From positions 1 through 64,000 of the forward strand of contig CAVRNU010000006.1 in NCBI GenBank assembly GCA_963722585.1: 64,000 nucleotides of DNA, written 5' to 3'. Below the pieces are notes generated by a model. The model searched no databases. It worked only from the letters and a program-made list of their open reading frames with translations, and had not been told where the DNA came from. This stretch comes from KBS-96 sp963722585. Lineage in GTDB: Bacteria > Acidobacteriota > Terriglobia > Bryobacterales > Bryobacteraceae. Positions 42,722-52,400 of the stretch are shown here, piece by piece; positions within the stretch are counted from its first letter, which is position 1, and each line of letters begins with the position of its first letter. A program made the translations under genes and the position numbers.

Positions 42722-44022
42722 CCCATCGCCTCTTCTGCTATTACGGAGACGATTTTACGGGCTCGACGGACGCGCTGGAGGCGCTGGCGGCAAATGGCGT
42801 GCCGACTGTGCTGTTCATCGAGCCGCCCTCGGACGAAATGCTGGCTCGCTTTCCGGACTGCCGCGCGATCGGCGTAGCGGGCGAGAGCCGCAGTCGAGAT
42901 CCGCAGTGGATGACCGCGCACCTTCCCGCGATTTTCGCTCGCCTGGCGGAGTTGCGTGCCTGTATGTGCCACTATAAGGTCTGCTCAACATTCGATAGCT
43001 CGCCTGAATGCGGCAGCATCGGCCGGGCCATCGAGATCGGGCAGGACGTTTTCCGTACGTCGTGGGTACCGGTGGTGGTTGCGGCGCCGCACCTCGAGCG
43101 TTACGTGCTTTTTGGAAACCTTTTCGCGGCGGGCGGAGGCGCGATCCATCGTATTGATCGCCATCCGACAATGCGGCACCACCCCGTGACACCGATGGAT
43201 GAAGGAGATCTCCGGGTGCACTTAGCGCGACAGACGTCGCGAAAAATTGCGCTCCTGAACGTTCTCTCACTGGACAGGGAAGACGCGGAGGCGCGGCTGG
43301 ACAGTATGCTCGCGGAGAAGCCTGCTATCGTGCTGTTCGATGGTCTGGATGATCGCACGTTGCGCACGTCGGGGCGGCTCCTTTGGACGCGGCGTCCGGC
43401 GACGTTTTCATTTGCGGCCGGCAGTTCGGGATTGATTCATGCGCTGGTCCAGCATTGGCGCGAAACCGGGGAGATACCGCCCGTTTATTCGGTGGACCAG
43501 CCAGCGCGAGTAGACCGGTCGGTGGTGGTCAGCGGGAGCTGCTCGCCGGTGACTGAGGGGCAGATCCGCTGGGCGATTACACATGGATTCACGGGTATGC
43601 GGGTGGATGCCTCGGGACGGGACAATTCAGCCGCCCTGAATGCGGCGCTGTCGGCGCTAGGCCAAGGTCAGAGCGTCATTCTATACACGGCGCTTGGCGC
43701 CGCTGACCGAAATATTGGAGTGGTCGGTGAGAAGTTGGGCCGTCAACTCGGTGTCCTGCTTCGCGAGGTGCTGATACGCTCGGGAGTCCGCCGGGCCGTG
43801 GTGGCGGGCGGCGATACTTCGAGCCACGCCGTTCGGCAGCTCGGTATCGAGTCGTTGACCTTTGCCGGGCCGATGACACCTGGTGCGCCACTGTGCAAGT
43901 GCCACGCTCCTAGAAGCGTGCTGGACGGGTTGGAACTGGTGCTGAAGGGCGGGCAGGTAGGGCCTGAAAACTTCTTCGAAATGATAAGGAACGACAAGCG
44001 ATGGGAACGATCACTCTACTAG
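42718..44022 (+). CDS. DUF1537 four-carbon acid sugar kinase family protein, candidate 3-oxo-isoapionate kinase
   Basis: ATG 42718 overlaps the RLP stop (ATGA); 434 residues. N-terminal YYGDDFTGSTDALEALAANG is the DUF1537 sugar-acid binding signature, and the C-terminal domain has GGDTSSHAVRQLGIESLTFAGPMTPGAPLCKC with the nucleotide-binding GGxT. The family phosphorylates threonate, erythronate, 3-oxo-tetronate and, as OiaK, 3-oxo-isoapionate. Placed between an RLP and an apionate-oxidoisomerase-like gene, the last role is the most likely. Overlaps the next gene by 22 bases. Confidence 0.82.
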   Translation: MTHRLFCYYGDDFTGSTDALEALAANGVPTVLFIEPPSDEMLARFPDCRAIGVAGESRSRDPQWMTAHLPAIFARLAELRACMCHYKVCSTFDSSPECGSIGRAIEIGQDVFRTSWVPVVVAAPHLERYVLFGNLFAAGGGAIHRIDRHPTMRHHPVTPMDEGDLRVHLARQTSRKIALLNVLSLDREDAEARLDSMLAEKPAIVLFDGLDDRTLRTSGRLLWTRRPATFSFAAGSSGLIHALVQHWRETGEIPPVYSVDQPARVDRSVVVSGSCSPVTEGQIRWAITHGFTGMRVDASGRDNSAALNAALSALGQGQSVILYTALGAADRNIGVVGEKLGRQLGVLLREVLIRSGVRRAVVAGGDTSSHAVRQLGIESLTFAGPMTPGAPLCKCHAPRSVLDGLELVLKGGQVGPENFFEMIRNDKRWERSLY

Positions 44023-44840
44023 GGGCTGGAGGCAAGATGGGGCTGCGCATCACGGCCAATTTGCAGCGCACCGACTATGAGGTGCGTTTTGTGGAAATCA
44101 GCGAACGTGGCAAATCGGCATTGGCGCGACGCGGGATTACCGCGGTACCGATAGAAACGGCTCTTGAAAGCACAGAGTCGGTAATTCTCGCCCTTCCCGA
44201 CAATCGCATCGCGGCTGTGACGGCGGAGATCGAGCCGATGCTTCGGCCCGGCATGATGCTAATCGCCCTGGATATTGCGGCTCCGCTTGCTGGTTGTCTG
44301 CCACGGCGCGAAGACCTCACGTACTTTGTCACGCATCCCTGCCATCCATCGGTATTCGGGGATGAGACTGATCCGCTTGCCCAGCGCGATTTTTTCGGGA
44401 GCTCGTACGCTCCACAGAACATTGTTTGCTCATTAGTACAAGGTCCGGAGGAAGCCTATGCGTCCGGGGAAGCAATAGCACGCGCCATCTATGCACCTGT
44501 ACTGAGCGCTCACCGGTGCACGGCCGAACACATGGCTATCCTCGAGCCGGTATTGTCGGAAACTGTGCTCGGCACCTGCCTCACCATTGTCGGGGAAGCC
44601 ATGCAGGAGGCGGTGAAGCTAGGAGTTCCCGAGGCAGCGGCGCGCGATTTCCTCCTCGGACACTTGAAGGTGGAACTGGGAATTGTATTCAAGCTCTTTG
44701 AAGGCGCTACCTTTTCAGACGGCGCCCTGAACGCCATTGAAGAGGCGAAACGCAGTCTTTTCCAGCCCGACTGGAAGAAAGTGTTTCGGCGTGACGAGTG
44801 GATGGAGAGCATTCGCAAGATCACCGCACCGCCGGGCTAA
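44001..44840 (+). CDS. candidate D-apionate oxidoisomerase (phosphogluconate-dehydrogenase-like)
   Basis: 279 residues; AAGGA ahead of ATG 44001. Rossmann motif LLGAGGKMG at residues 6-14, then a C-terminal helical domain of the PGDH_C type (HPCHPSVFGDETDPLAQRDFFG, CTAEHMAILEPVLSETVLGTCLTIVGEAM, LGHLKVELGIVF). The HPCHP and AEHMAILEPVLSET elements are as I recall for the oxidoisomerase ApnO, which oxidises D-apionate with hydroxymethyl migration to 3-oxo-isoapionate. The order RLP-kinase-oxidoisomerase gives a consecutive three-step route. Ends 20 bases inside the convergent transporter gene. Confidence 0.75.
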   Translation: MGTITLLGAGGKMGLRITANLQRTDYEVRFVEISERGKSALARRGITAVPIETALESTESVILALPDNRIAAVTAEIEPMLRPGMMLIALDIAAPLAGCLPRREDLTYFVTHPCHPSVFGDETDPLAQRDFFGSSYAPQNIVCSLVQGPEEAYASGEAIARAIYAPVLSAHRCTAEHMAILEPVLSETVLGTCLTIVGEAMQEAVKLGVPEAAARDFLLGHLKVELGIVFKLFEGATFSDGALNAIEEAKRSLFQPDWKKVFRRDEWMESIRKITAPPG

Positions 44841-46086
44841 CCGTAAAATCGTCAACCAGCTGGCGCGTTGGATCGATGCGGGCGAATAGGACTGCCGCAA
44901 TCATCACCATCGCCGCAATGACCCATACCGGCACACTGTAGCTTCCGGTAGCTTTGACAACGTACCCAAAGAGCACCGAGCAGGCGAATCCGCCGAGTTG
45001 CCCCGCCGTATTCATCACTCCCGTGACCAAACCGGCCCGAGCGCCGCCCATGTCGAGACAGACAGCCCAGGCGGCCGGCAGCATAAGATCCGCCACCCCG
45101 AACCCGAGAGACGAAGATACGACGATGGCAGTGTGATCGCGGGTCATCGTCATCCCGATCAGCAATAGAGCCGATGCCGCCAAGCTGGTGACGCCCACAA
45201 GTCGGCGCCCTGCCTTTAGTCCGAAACGCGCAACGAGGTGATCGCAGAGAAATCCTCCGCCAAGATTGCCTGCCGCGCCTGAGAGGAAGGGAAGCGCCGC
45301 GAAAATGCCCATTTGTGTTTCGCTAAAGCCCGCGCCCTTCACAAGGTAAACCGGGAACCAACCAAAATAGAACCACGATCCCCAGGCATAACAGAAGTAC
45401 ATGATGAAGATAAGCCACATCTGCCTTTGGTGGATCAGCGCACGCCACGGGACACCGGCGTGGGCCGAATCTTTCGACGCCGGAAGCGGCAAGGGATCGC
45501 GATAGAAGTTGCGCCATACTGCCGCCCATACCATGCCCACCGCGCCGAAGATGACAAATGTCCAGCGCCACCCCACTTGCTCTTGCAAAGGGACCACCAG
45601 GATCGGTGCGAGTGCGCCCCCGAAGCGGCTGGCTGCCCAAATGTAGCCTTGCGTGCGAGCCCGCTCATGTGCTGGAAACCAATGCGCAAGCGCACCAGAC
45701 ATGTTCGGATAGGCCCCAGCTTCGCCAGCGCCAAACAAGAAGCGAGTTGCCAGCAGTTGAAGAGAGGAAAATGCAGCGCCAGTCAAACAAGTGAATGCCG
45801 ACCACCAGACCACGATGCGCGTGAGCACTCGGCGCTGTCCTAACCGGTCACCCAGCGCACCCGTGGGAATCTCGAAGAGGCCGTAGGAGAGCACGAAAGC
45901 GCCTAATATCCAGCCCCACATTTCCGGTGGAATGCGTAGATCCTGCTGTATACGGGGTGCAGCACTCGCGATCGCAATGCGATCGAGAAACGTGATGATA
46001 GCTAACGCCACCAAGAGGGAGAGAACACCGTGACGATTTGCCAAAAAGCGAGACCGCTCGCGCAAACCAATCAAGCCTTCCGCCAC
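44821..46086 (-). CDS. MFS transporter, anion:cation symporter (ACS) type
   Basis: 421 residues, 12 spans. ACS-family signs: ITFLDRIAIASAAPRIQQDLRIPPEMWGWILGAFVLSYGLFEIP, GDRLGQRRVLTR, RFLFGAGEAGAYPNMSGALAHWFPAHERARTQG. Members import hexuronates, glucarate, galactonate and other sugar acids with H+. Convergent with the apionate-type trio (20-base overlap) and upstream of none but itself; probably brings in the sugar acid of this locus. Confidence 0.88.
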   Translation of the reverse strand: MAEGLIGLRERSRFLANRHGVLSLLVALAIITFLDRIAIASAAPRIQQDLRIPPEMWGWILGAFVLSYGLFEIPTGALGDRLGQRRVLTRIVVWWSAFTCLTGAAFSSLQLLATRFLFGAGEAGAYPNMSGALAHWFPAHERARTQGYIWAASRFGGALAPILVVPLQEQVGWRWTFVIFGAVGMVWAAVWRNFYRDPLPLPASKDSAHAGVPWRALIHQRQMWLIFIMYFCYAWGSWFYFGWFPVYLVKGAGFSETQMGIFAALPFLSGAAGNLGGGFLCDHLVARFGLKAGRRLVGVTSLAASALLLIGMTMTRDHTAIVVSSSLGFGVADLMLPAAWAVCLDMGGARAGLVTGVMNTAGQLGGFACSVLFGYVVKATGSYSVPVWVIAAMVMIAAVLFARIDPTRQLVDDFTVSPAVR

Positions 46087-46135
46087 TATAGGATCATGCC
46101 GTTCCGTACAGAAGGTACGTAATTACGTAATTCTG

Positions 46136-46876
46136 TTAGTAGGTAGCTCTTCCGCCGCTCACATCGTAGCACTGGGCGGTTACGAATGAACAGTCCGGAC
46201 TAGACAGGAAATGCACCACCGCTGCCACTTCTTCCGGTTTTCCCGCTCGTGACATGGGGATCCGATTCGTCATATAGTCCACCTGCTCCGGCGTTAATTG
46301 ATCAAGGATTTGCGTGTGTATAACGGCGGGGGCGACGGCATTGACGCAAATACCACTCGTGGCTAGTTCTTTCCCTAGCGACTTCGTAAATCCAATAACG
46401 GCAGCCTTGCTCGCCGAATAGGGCGCCATGTTCGGGTTGCCTTCTTTTCCGGCAATGGAGGCGATGTTCACGATCCGGCCGTATTTTCGAGCTCGCATGT
46501 GAGGAACCGTTAGGCGGCAGAACCGAAAGACCCCCGCGACATTGATCGCCATAATCTGTTGCCAATCCTCCTCGGTCTGTTCCCACACAGGCGCTGCTTT
46601 CCCGGCAATGCCGGCATTGTTTACCAGGATTGAGATCCGGCCCGTTCGCTCCAGCACTGACGCCACGGCAAGCCGAACCGACTCGGGATCGGTTACGTCG
46701 CAGAAGACTGGGAACGACTCCCGGTTCAACGAAGCTGCAACCTCAGTGGCACCGTCGATGTTGCGGTCTGCAACTACGACAGTTGCCCCCGCGGCCGCCA
46801 GCCGGCGAGCAATTGCCTCGCCTATTCCCGTTGCTGCACCGGTCACAATGGCAGTCTGGCCGTCTAGATCAAACAT
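46136..46876 (-). CDS. short-chain dehydrogenase/reductase (FabG-like)
   Basis: 246 residues. TGAATGIG cofactor loop, ADRN after the second strand (acidic residue suggests NAD preference), NNAG, catalytic Ser in NIASIAG and YSASK, and a closing DVSGGRATY. Sits between the sugar-acid transporter and the IclR regulator on the same strand, so it probably oxidises or reduces a sugar or sugar acid of the same pathway; an apiose or similar dehydrogenase step would otherwise be missing from the locus. Confidence 0.87.
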   Translation of the reverse strand: MFDLDGQTAIVTGAATGIGEAIARRLAAAGATVVVADRNIDGATEVAASLNRESFPVFCDVTDPESVRLAVASVLERTGRISILVNNAGIAGKAAPVWEQTEEDWQQIMAINVAGVFRFCRLTVPHMRARKYGRIVNIASIAGKEGNPNMAPYSASKAAVIGFTKSLGKELATSGICVNAVAPAVIHTQILDQLTPEQVDYMTNRIPMSRAGKPEEVAAVVHFLSSPDCSFVTAQCYDVSGGRATY

Positions 46877-46945
46877 TCGTCTTTTGCAGCCGTAACACAG
46901 GAATCAAAGGCGAACGAAAGCGCCAGCCCCCCACGAAGAATCCGA

Positions 46946-47797
46946 CTAAGAGGCGGCAAGATCTGCGCCAATTTGAGCGGCACAAGCCTTGAGCGCCGCT
47001 AGAACAGACTCGACATGTTCCTTTCCGCGAACGCGTACTTTCGGGATGGATGTACTCAGCGCGGCAGGAACCTCGCCGGACTCGGTAAAGATAGGAACGG
47101 CGAAACAGATGCCTTCCAACACGGATTCTTCACAATCTTCGGCGTAGCCTAGTTCGCGAATGCGCTCAAATGTCCGTGAGAGTTCGAATTCATCGACGAT
47201 GGTGTTTGGAGTAAACCGATAAATTCCATAGCTGCGCAAAAGGCGCTCACGACGCGGTTCCGGTTGAAACGCGGTAATCACCTTCCCGAGAGCGCTGGCA
47301 TTCGGTGGAAGAATATGACCAATTACATTGATCATCCGAATAACCTCTGAACTTTCGATGACGGAGATGACTTCAGAATGATTCTCAAAAAGCGCAGCCA
47401 CAGAAACCGTCTCCCGCAATTCGCGGTTTAGCACGCGCATCTGCGGCGAGGTCACTCGGAGCAACTTCATCAAAAAGTTCGTCGGGACAACAGACCGAAT
47501 CTCGGGCACCAGCGAGTATTGGCCGAGGGAGTTCGAGTTTAAGTAACCCACGCTCTCAAGGGTGCGTAGAAGCCGAAAGGCGGAGGTTTTCGACAATTGA
47601 ACCCTCCGCGCCAGATCCGCAAGGGTCATTGGCGCCTGGTGACGCTGGAGGATCTCAAGTGATTCTAAGGCCTTGCCTACCGCGCGAGAAAGATATTGAC
47701 CTCCAGCGCGAGGGGCCTTCTTCACCGCTTCGATCTTCTTCCCCCGAGCTTTGTTCAGTATGGGCATAACCGTTTCAAGATACCGTTTTCGTTTCAT
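46946..47797 (-). CDS. IclR-family transcriptional regulator
   Basis: Start set at ATG 47797 (another at 47767; the frame is open to 47968 without start signals), 283 residues. A basic tail precedes the winged helix-turn-helix (LSRAVGKALESLEILQRHQAPMTLADLARRVQLSKTSAFRLLRTLESVGYL). The C-terminal effector domain has the IclR signature region (GKVITAF, RELGYAEDCEESVLEGICFAVPIF, AALSTSIPKVRV). IclR proteins usually sense small acids and control their catabolic genes; this one probably controls the flanking sugar-acid genes. Confidence 0.88.
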   Translation of the reverse strand: MKRKRYLETVMPILNKARGKKIEAVKKAPRAGGQYLSRAVGKALESLEILQRHQAPMTLADLARRVQLSKTSAFRLLRTLESVGYLNSNSLGQYSLVPEIRSVVPTNFLMKLLRVTSPQMRVLNRELRETVSVAALFENHSEVISVIESSEVIRMINVIGHILPPNASALGKVITAFQPEPRRERLLRSYGIYRFTPNTIVDEFELSRTFERIRELGYAEDCEESVLEGICFAVPIFTESGEVPAALSTSIPKVRVRGKEHVESVLAALKACAAQIGADLAAS

Positions 47798-47811
47798 GGT
47801 AGCGAAACGGT
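47768..47811. promoter_or_regulatory. repeated AAACGGT half-sites at the IclR start
   Basis: ACCGTTTC at 47769-47776, ACCGTTTTC at 47782-47790 and the inverted CGAAACGGT at 47803-47811 surround the two possible start codons. The spaced inverted arrangement resembles an autoregulatory operator. If so, the true start would be the downstream ATG (47767). Speculative. Confidence 0.3.
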
Positions 47812-47982
47812 GTTCTGACTTGCAAATGCAGCGCGAGCGCAGCGGTCTCCCTTCCGGTCCGCAAGACGGACATTTGCGGCGTTCTGCGTAGACTACATCT
47901 TTGCTGTGATATTTTCCGAAACGGGCACTCACAGGCTGAAAATGCACCAAATCGGCGGTGCGGGACAAACTTTCAAAGTTGT

Positions 47983-48951
47983 ATGAAGACGCTCACTCGA
48001 AGAGGTTTCATTGCAGCCTCCGCCGGTGGGGCGGCAGCGCGGCATGTTCAAGGGGAGCCTTCCCCTATCCCGATCATCGACACCCACATTCACTTCTATG
48101 ACACGACCAGGCCTCAAGGCGTTCCTTATCCGAAACCGAATGTTATACCGGGCGTGCCGGTTGCCACACCAGAGACATTCCGAAAGGTGGTCCGCTCACT
48201 CGGGATCGTCGGCGCAATTGAAATCGAGGCGAGCCCCTGGGTGGAGGACAATCTTTGGGTCCTTGAAATCGCCGCCACAGACCCCATTGTTGTCGGCACG
48301 ATTGGAGATCTCGAACCTGACAAACCCGAATTCCGTGAGTATCTGGATCGCTACCATAAGAATCCCCTTTTTCGCGGGATACGATACGGCAATCTCTGGA
48401 ATCGAAGCCTGTCTGCCGCTTTGGGTAAACCCGAGTTCATTGCAGGAATCAAAGATCTTGCCGCAGCAGATTTGACGATGGATACGGCAAATCCCTCGAT
48501 GGACCTCCTGAATGCGGTCATCCGACTGACCGACAAGGTACCCGAACTGCGTGTCGTACTTGATCATCTGCCTTCTTTTGAAGTTCCTGTTGAAGCGCAA
48601 ACTCATCGGGAGTTTGAAACCATTCTGCGCGAACTCGCGAAACGAAATACCTACGCTAAGCTGTCGGCCGTGGCTCGCCGGGTAAACGGCCGGGTTCAAA
48701 CCGAGCCGGGGTTCTACAAACCTCGACTGGACCTGCTTTACAGTGTTTTCGGCGAAGATCGCGTCGTGTACGGGAGCGATTGGCCGAACAGCACCGGCAA
48801 CTGGGTTCCCTACGGCGTCATGTTGCGCATCGTGCAGGACTATTTCAAAAACAAAGGGCAGCCCGCTCGAGAGAAGTATTTCTGGCGGAATTCGATCGCG
48901 GCGTATCGGTGGGTAAAGCGTGACGCCGAGCAGCCACAACTCAACGCCTAG
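47983..48951 (+). CDS. Tat-exported amidohydrolase-2 family hydrolase (sugar lactonase-like)
   Basis: 322 residues; MKTLTRRGFIAASAGGAAA is a Tat-type N-terminus. TIM-barrel metal hydrolase motifs: IPIIDTHIHFYD (HxH), VVLDHLPSF (His), AKLSAVARR and RVVYGSDWPNS (catalytic Asp). This branch contains 4-sulfomuconolactone, 2-pyrone-4,6-dicarboxylate and L-fucono/rhamnono-lactone hydrolases. Beside a rhamnonate-dehydratase-like gene and an apionate pathway, a sugar lactonase is the most likely role. Divergent from the IclR gene. Confidence 0.83.
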   Translation: MKTLTRRGFIAASAGGAAARHVQGEPSPIPIIDTHIHFYDTTRPQGVPYPKPNVIPGVPVATPETFRKVVRSLGIVGAIEIEASPWVEDNLWVLEIAATDPIVVGTIGDLEPDKPEFREYLDRYHKNPLFRGIRYGNLWNRSLSAALGKPEFIAGIKDLAAADLTMDTANPSMDLLNAVIRLTDKVPELRVVLDHLPSFEVPVEAQTHREFETILRELAKRNTYAKLSAVARRVNGRVQTEPGFYKPRLDLLYSVFGEDRVVYGSDWPNSTGNWVPYGVMLRIVQDYFKNKGQPAREKYFWRNSIAAYRWVKRDAEQPQLNA

Positions 48952-49474
48952 TAGCTGTACGAACCGCGAAGTCCAAAAACTTCAAGTTTGGAGTCGTACA
49001 CCGAAATGGCCTAACGGGCAATCATTGTCGAAATGGGAGCGGGAGGCGCGTTTTGTGAGCTTCCTAGCACTTCTTAGAAGGTCGCCAAGGGCATCTTTTG
49101 GCGCAATTGAATCCACCATTTCAAAATACCGACAATCCTTTCATTTTACGCTTGACGCCACCGGTAACGTCGCCTATATACTAATGCTAGTCTCGATGCA
49201 ATACCGGGCAGACATCCGGAACCGGAAGACCGGGCTATGTCGTTGATTTCGATACCAGAAAAGAACGTTGCAAGAGTCAGCGTCTGAATGGATCGCGGGG
49301 GTTTCCATGTCGAAGGTCGGAAGGGGTTATCTTCTCTTCGTATCGTTCTGCTATCTGTCAGCCCAATACGGCCTAGCGCGGTTTAACGCGGCTCCCTCTG
49401 GAAAGCTTCCGATACTTTATGCGGAACCCATGCCGGTGTAACAAACGATTCCAAGTTGAGAAAGGCGATAGGCC
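48952..49474. other. intergenic region before a TonB receptor
   Basis: 523 bases with no convincing gene other than a 44-codon ORF (49307-49441). No tRNA cloverleaf or strong terminator seen. Presumably holds the receptor promoter. Confidence 0.4.
49307..49441 (+). CDS. doubtful 44-residue ORF
   Basis: ATG 49307 to TAA 49441 encodes a short peptide with a hydrophobic N-terminal segment (GYLLFVSFCYLSAQYGLA). It could be a small exported peptide or a remnant; no ribosome-binding site is evident. Confidence 0.2.
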   Translation: MSKVGRGYLLFVSFCYLSAQYGLARFNAAPSGKLPILYAEPMPV

Positions 49475-52400
49475 ATGGCGAATCGAAGTAAGCTTGAACA
49501 CTTAGTGCCATCTAGATTGAATTGTGGCGTACAATCGATCTCGATAATCCTCGTAGTTATGTTGGCTCCGCTCTGTGTACGAGCGCAGAGTTTGGCGTCG
49601 GTCTCTGGTTTTGTCAATGATCAGAGCGGAGCGGTGGTGCCCAATGCCAAAATTACCCTGACGGATATCGCGCGGGGCGTGCCCTTCACAACGACCACGA
49701 ATCAGGACGGCGTGTACTTCATAAAGAACCTGATACCAAGCACGTATAAGGTCACTGCCGAAGCCACGGGCTTTCAGACTTATGTAGTAGATACTTTTCC
49801 GTTAACGGCAACTCAGCAGGCAGTCCTCAATCTCACCTTGAAACTCGGCACGACCAATCAATCGGTTGAAGTGTCAAGCCAGGTGCAGATGGTTGAGCCA
49901 TCAAACGCGACGCTTGGCGGGCTTGTGAATAACAAATCGATCGTCGATTTGCCGCTCACTAACCGAAACATCCTTACATTGATGGCGGTCGAGCCGGGCG
50001 TCAGTCCTTCGACTCCAAACAGCTACCAGAGTAATTTTTTCACCAGCGCTATTCGGTATTCCTTCAATGGCGGATTGGAATCGACCTCCGACTTTCAGCA
50101 GGACGGCATCTCTATCCTTAACGAGAGCGATATTCCAGGAATCATGGGCTTGACGATGTTGCCGTCGGTGGAAGCCATTGATGAAATGAAGGTTCAGACG
50201 AGCAGCTACTCCGCTACCTATGGCCGCAGCGGCGGCGGTATTACTACGATGGTCACCAAGTCGGGGACAAATAGTTTTCATGGCGATGCCTACGAGTTCT
50301 TAAAAAATAACGATTTCAACGCCAATAGCTTTTTTTCGAACAAGTCGGGAGCGCAGATTGCCCCCTTACACATAAACCAGTTTGGCGGCTCCTTGGGGGG
50401 TCCTGTCATTAAGAACAGGACATTTTTCTTCGGAGCGTTCGAAAGAGACATCAACAACTCCGGCGGGTTCAGCCTCTTTACGGTGCCTACCGCCGCTGAG
50501 CGAGCAGGCAATTTTTCCCAAGACCTCAATCCAGAAGGAGCGTTGAGGACCATCTATAATCCGTTCAGCGCAACTCCAGATCCAAACAACCCAGGACAAT
50601 ACTTGCGCACGCCTTTTCCTGGCAACGTGATTCCAGCGAACCTCATCAACCCGGTAGGGGCAAAGTCCGCCTCCTACTGGCCGATGCCGAACTTGCCCGG
50701 GACTGCCATACCTGGCACGTCGAATTATACAGGGTTGAACAACCTGGGCGCCACTGCCGTCAGCGCCAGCCCGCTGGAGCAGATTACCGCCAAAGTAGAT
50801 CATAACTTTAACGACAGAATGCGAGCTTTTCTCCGCTATGGCTATTTGTGGAATGTAAGCGGATCTCCCAACTATTTTAATAACCAGGCTGATGAGGGCT
50901 ACGGACCTATGACGGTTCATGCGCATAACGCCGCCCTCGGATACACACAGACATTCGGCGCTAATACGGTGCTGGAATTGCGCGCCGGTGTAAACCGGTT
51001 TTCTGCCTTCCGTCCCAGTAATGGGCTGGGATTCGATCTGACAACGCTCGGTTTGTCGCAAAGTCTCCAAACTTACATGGAAGAGGGCGACGTATCTGAG
51101 TTTCCGGGTATTGCAGTTCAGGGTTACTCTACATTAGGTAATAACAACGGCCCCTATTACGAGAGCCACGAATTAGATTACATCTTCACTGGCGCTCTAT
51201 CCCGCGTTATTGGCAAACACACCTTGACCGTAGGAGCGGAGCAGAGAGATTACACTTTAAACTTCTTTCAAACAAACCCACTGCTCTTTAATTTTGGCAA
51301 CGACATGACGCAAGGTCCAGGCGCCCTTGCGGTGTCCGCAGGAGCGGGCGACGGTGTTGCCTCGATGCTTCTGGGAACCGGCGACAGCGGTAGCGCCAGC
51401 TATTACGCCAGAGTGGCGAATGCGAATCACTACCTTGCAGAGTTTATTCAGGACGACATCAAGTGGACCCACAAGCTCACTATAAACATTGGGTTTCGGT
51501 TAGAAGAGGAAACGGGAACGACCGAGCGTTACAACAGGATGGCGGCCATCAATCCTACTGTGCTCAACCCCATCTCGAACGATGTGACAAATCCGTTCAC
51601 CGGACAATCACCCTGGAACGTGTATGGAGGATATGTGTTCGCTGGCAGCGGTCCAGATAGTCTCGGCAGGAACGCAATCCGCGGTATCGAGTGGAAGCCG
51701 GACCCGCGATTAGGAATCGCTTACTCCGTTAATGACAAAACAGTCGTTCGGATCGCCTACGGCATTTTCTATGGTGTGCCTTACGCAGGCGCCACGCGCG
51801 AATTTACGAGCAGTGCATTCAGTAGCACCACAAACTGGGTGGCTTCGCTGGACGGCATTCACCCGACGAATCTTGTCAGCAATCCGTTTCCGTCGGGTTA
51901 TGTCTATCCACCGGGCAACTCGCAAGGCTTGCTCTCCGCGGTCGGCCAGAACCTGGTTAGCGCTTACCCTCCAACAATCAAAACACTTTACAATCAACAG
52001 TGGAATTTTTCGATTCAGCGCAGTATTGCGTCGGACATGATGTTTCAGGCGGCCTATGTTGGAAATAAGGGAACCCATCTGAACTGGTACAGCGGAGGCG
52101 GAACATCCTCGATGAATCAACTGGCGCCCCAGTACTCGAGCCTGGGAAATCAACTGTTGACGCTGGTCCCCAATCCCTTCTATGGAAGTATCACATCAGG
52201 CGGCCCACTGTCACAATCGCAGGTCCAATATGGCCAACTCTTGCGTCCGTTTCCCGAATGGCAGACGGTGGCCGCGGACGGCACTGCGATCGGCAACTCC
52301 GAGTACGAAGCCCTGCAGACTTCGCTTACAAAGCGGTTTACCAATGGCGTTAGTCTCATTGCGGGTTACACATGGTCGAAGCTTATGTCTGATATCTCCG

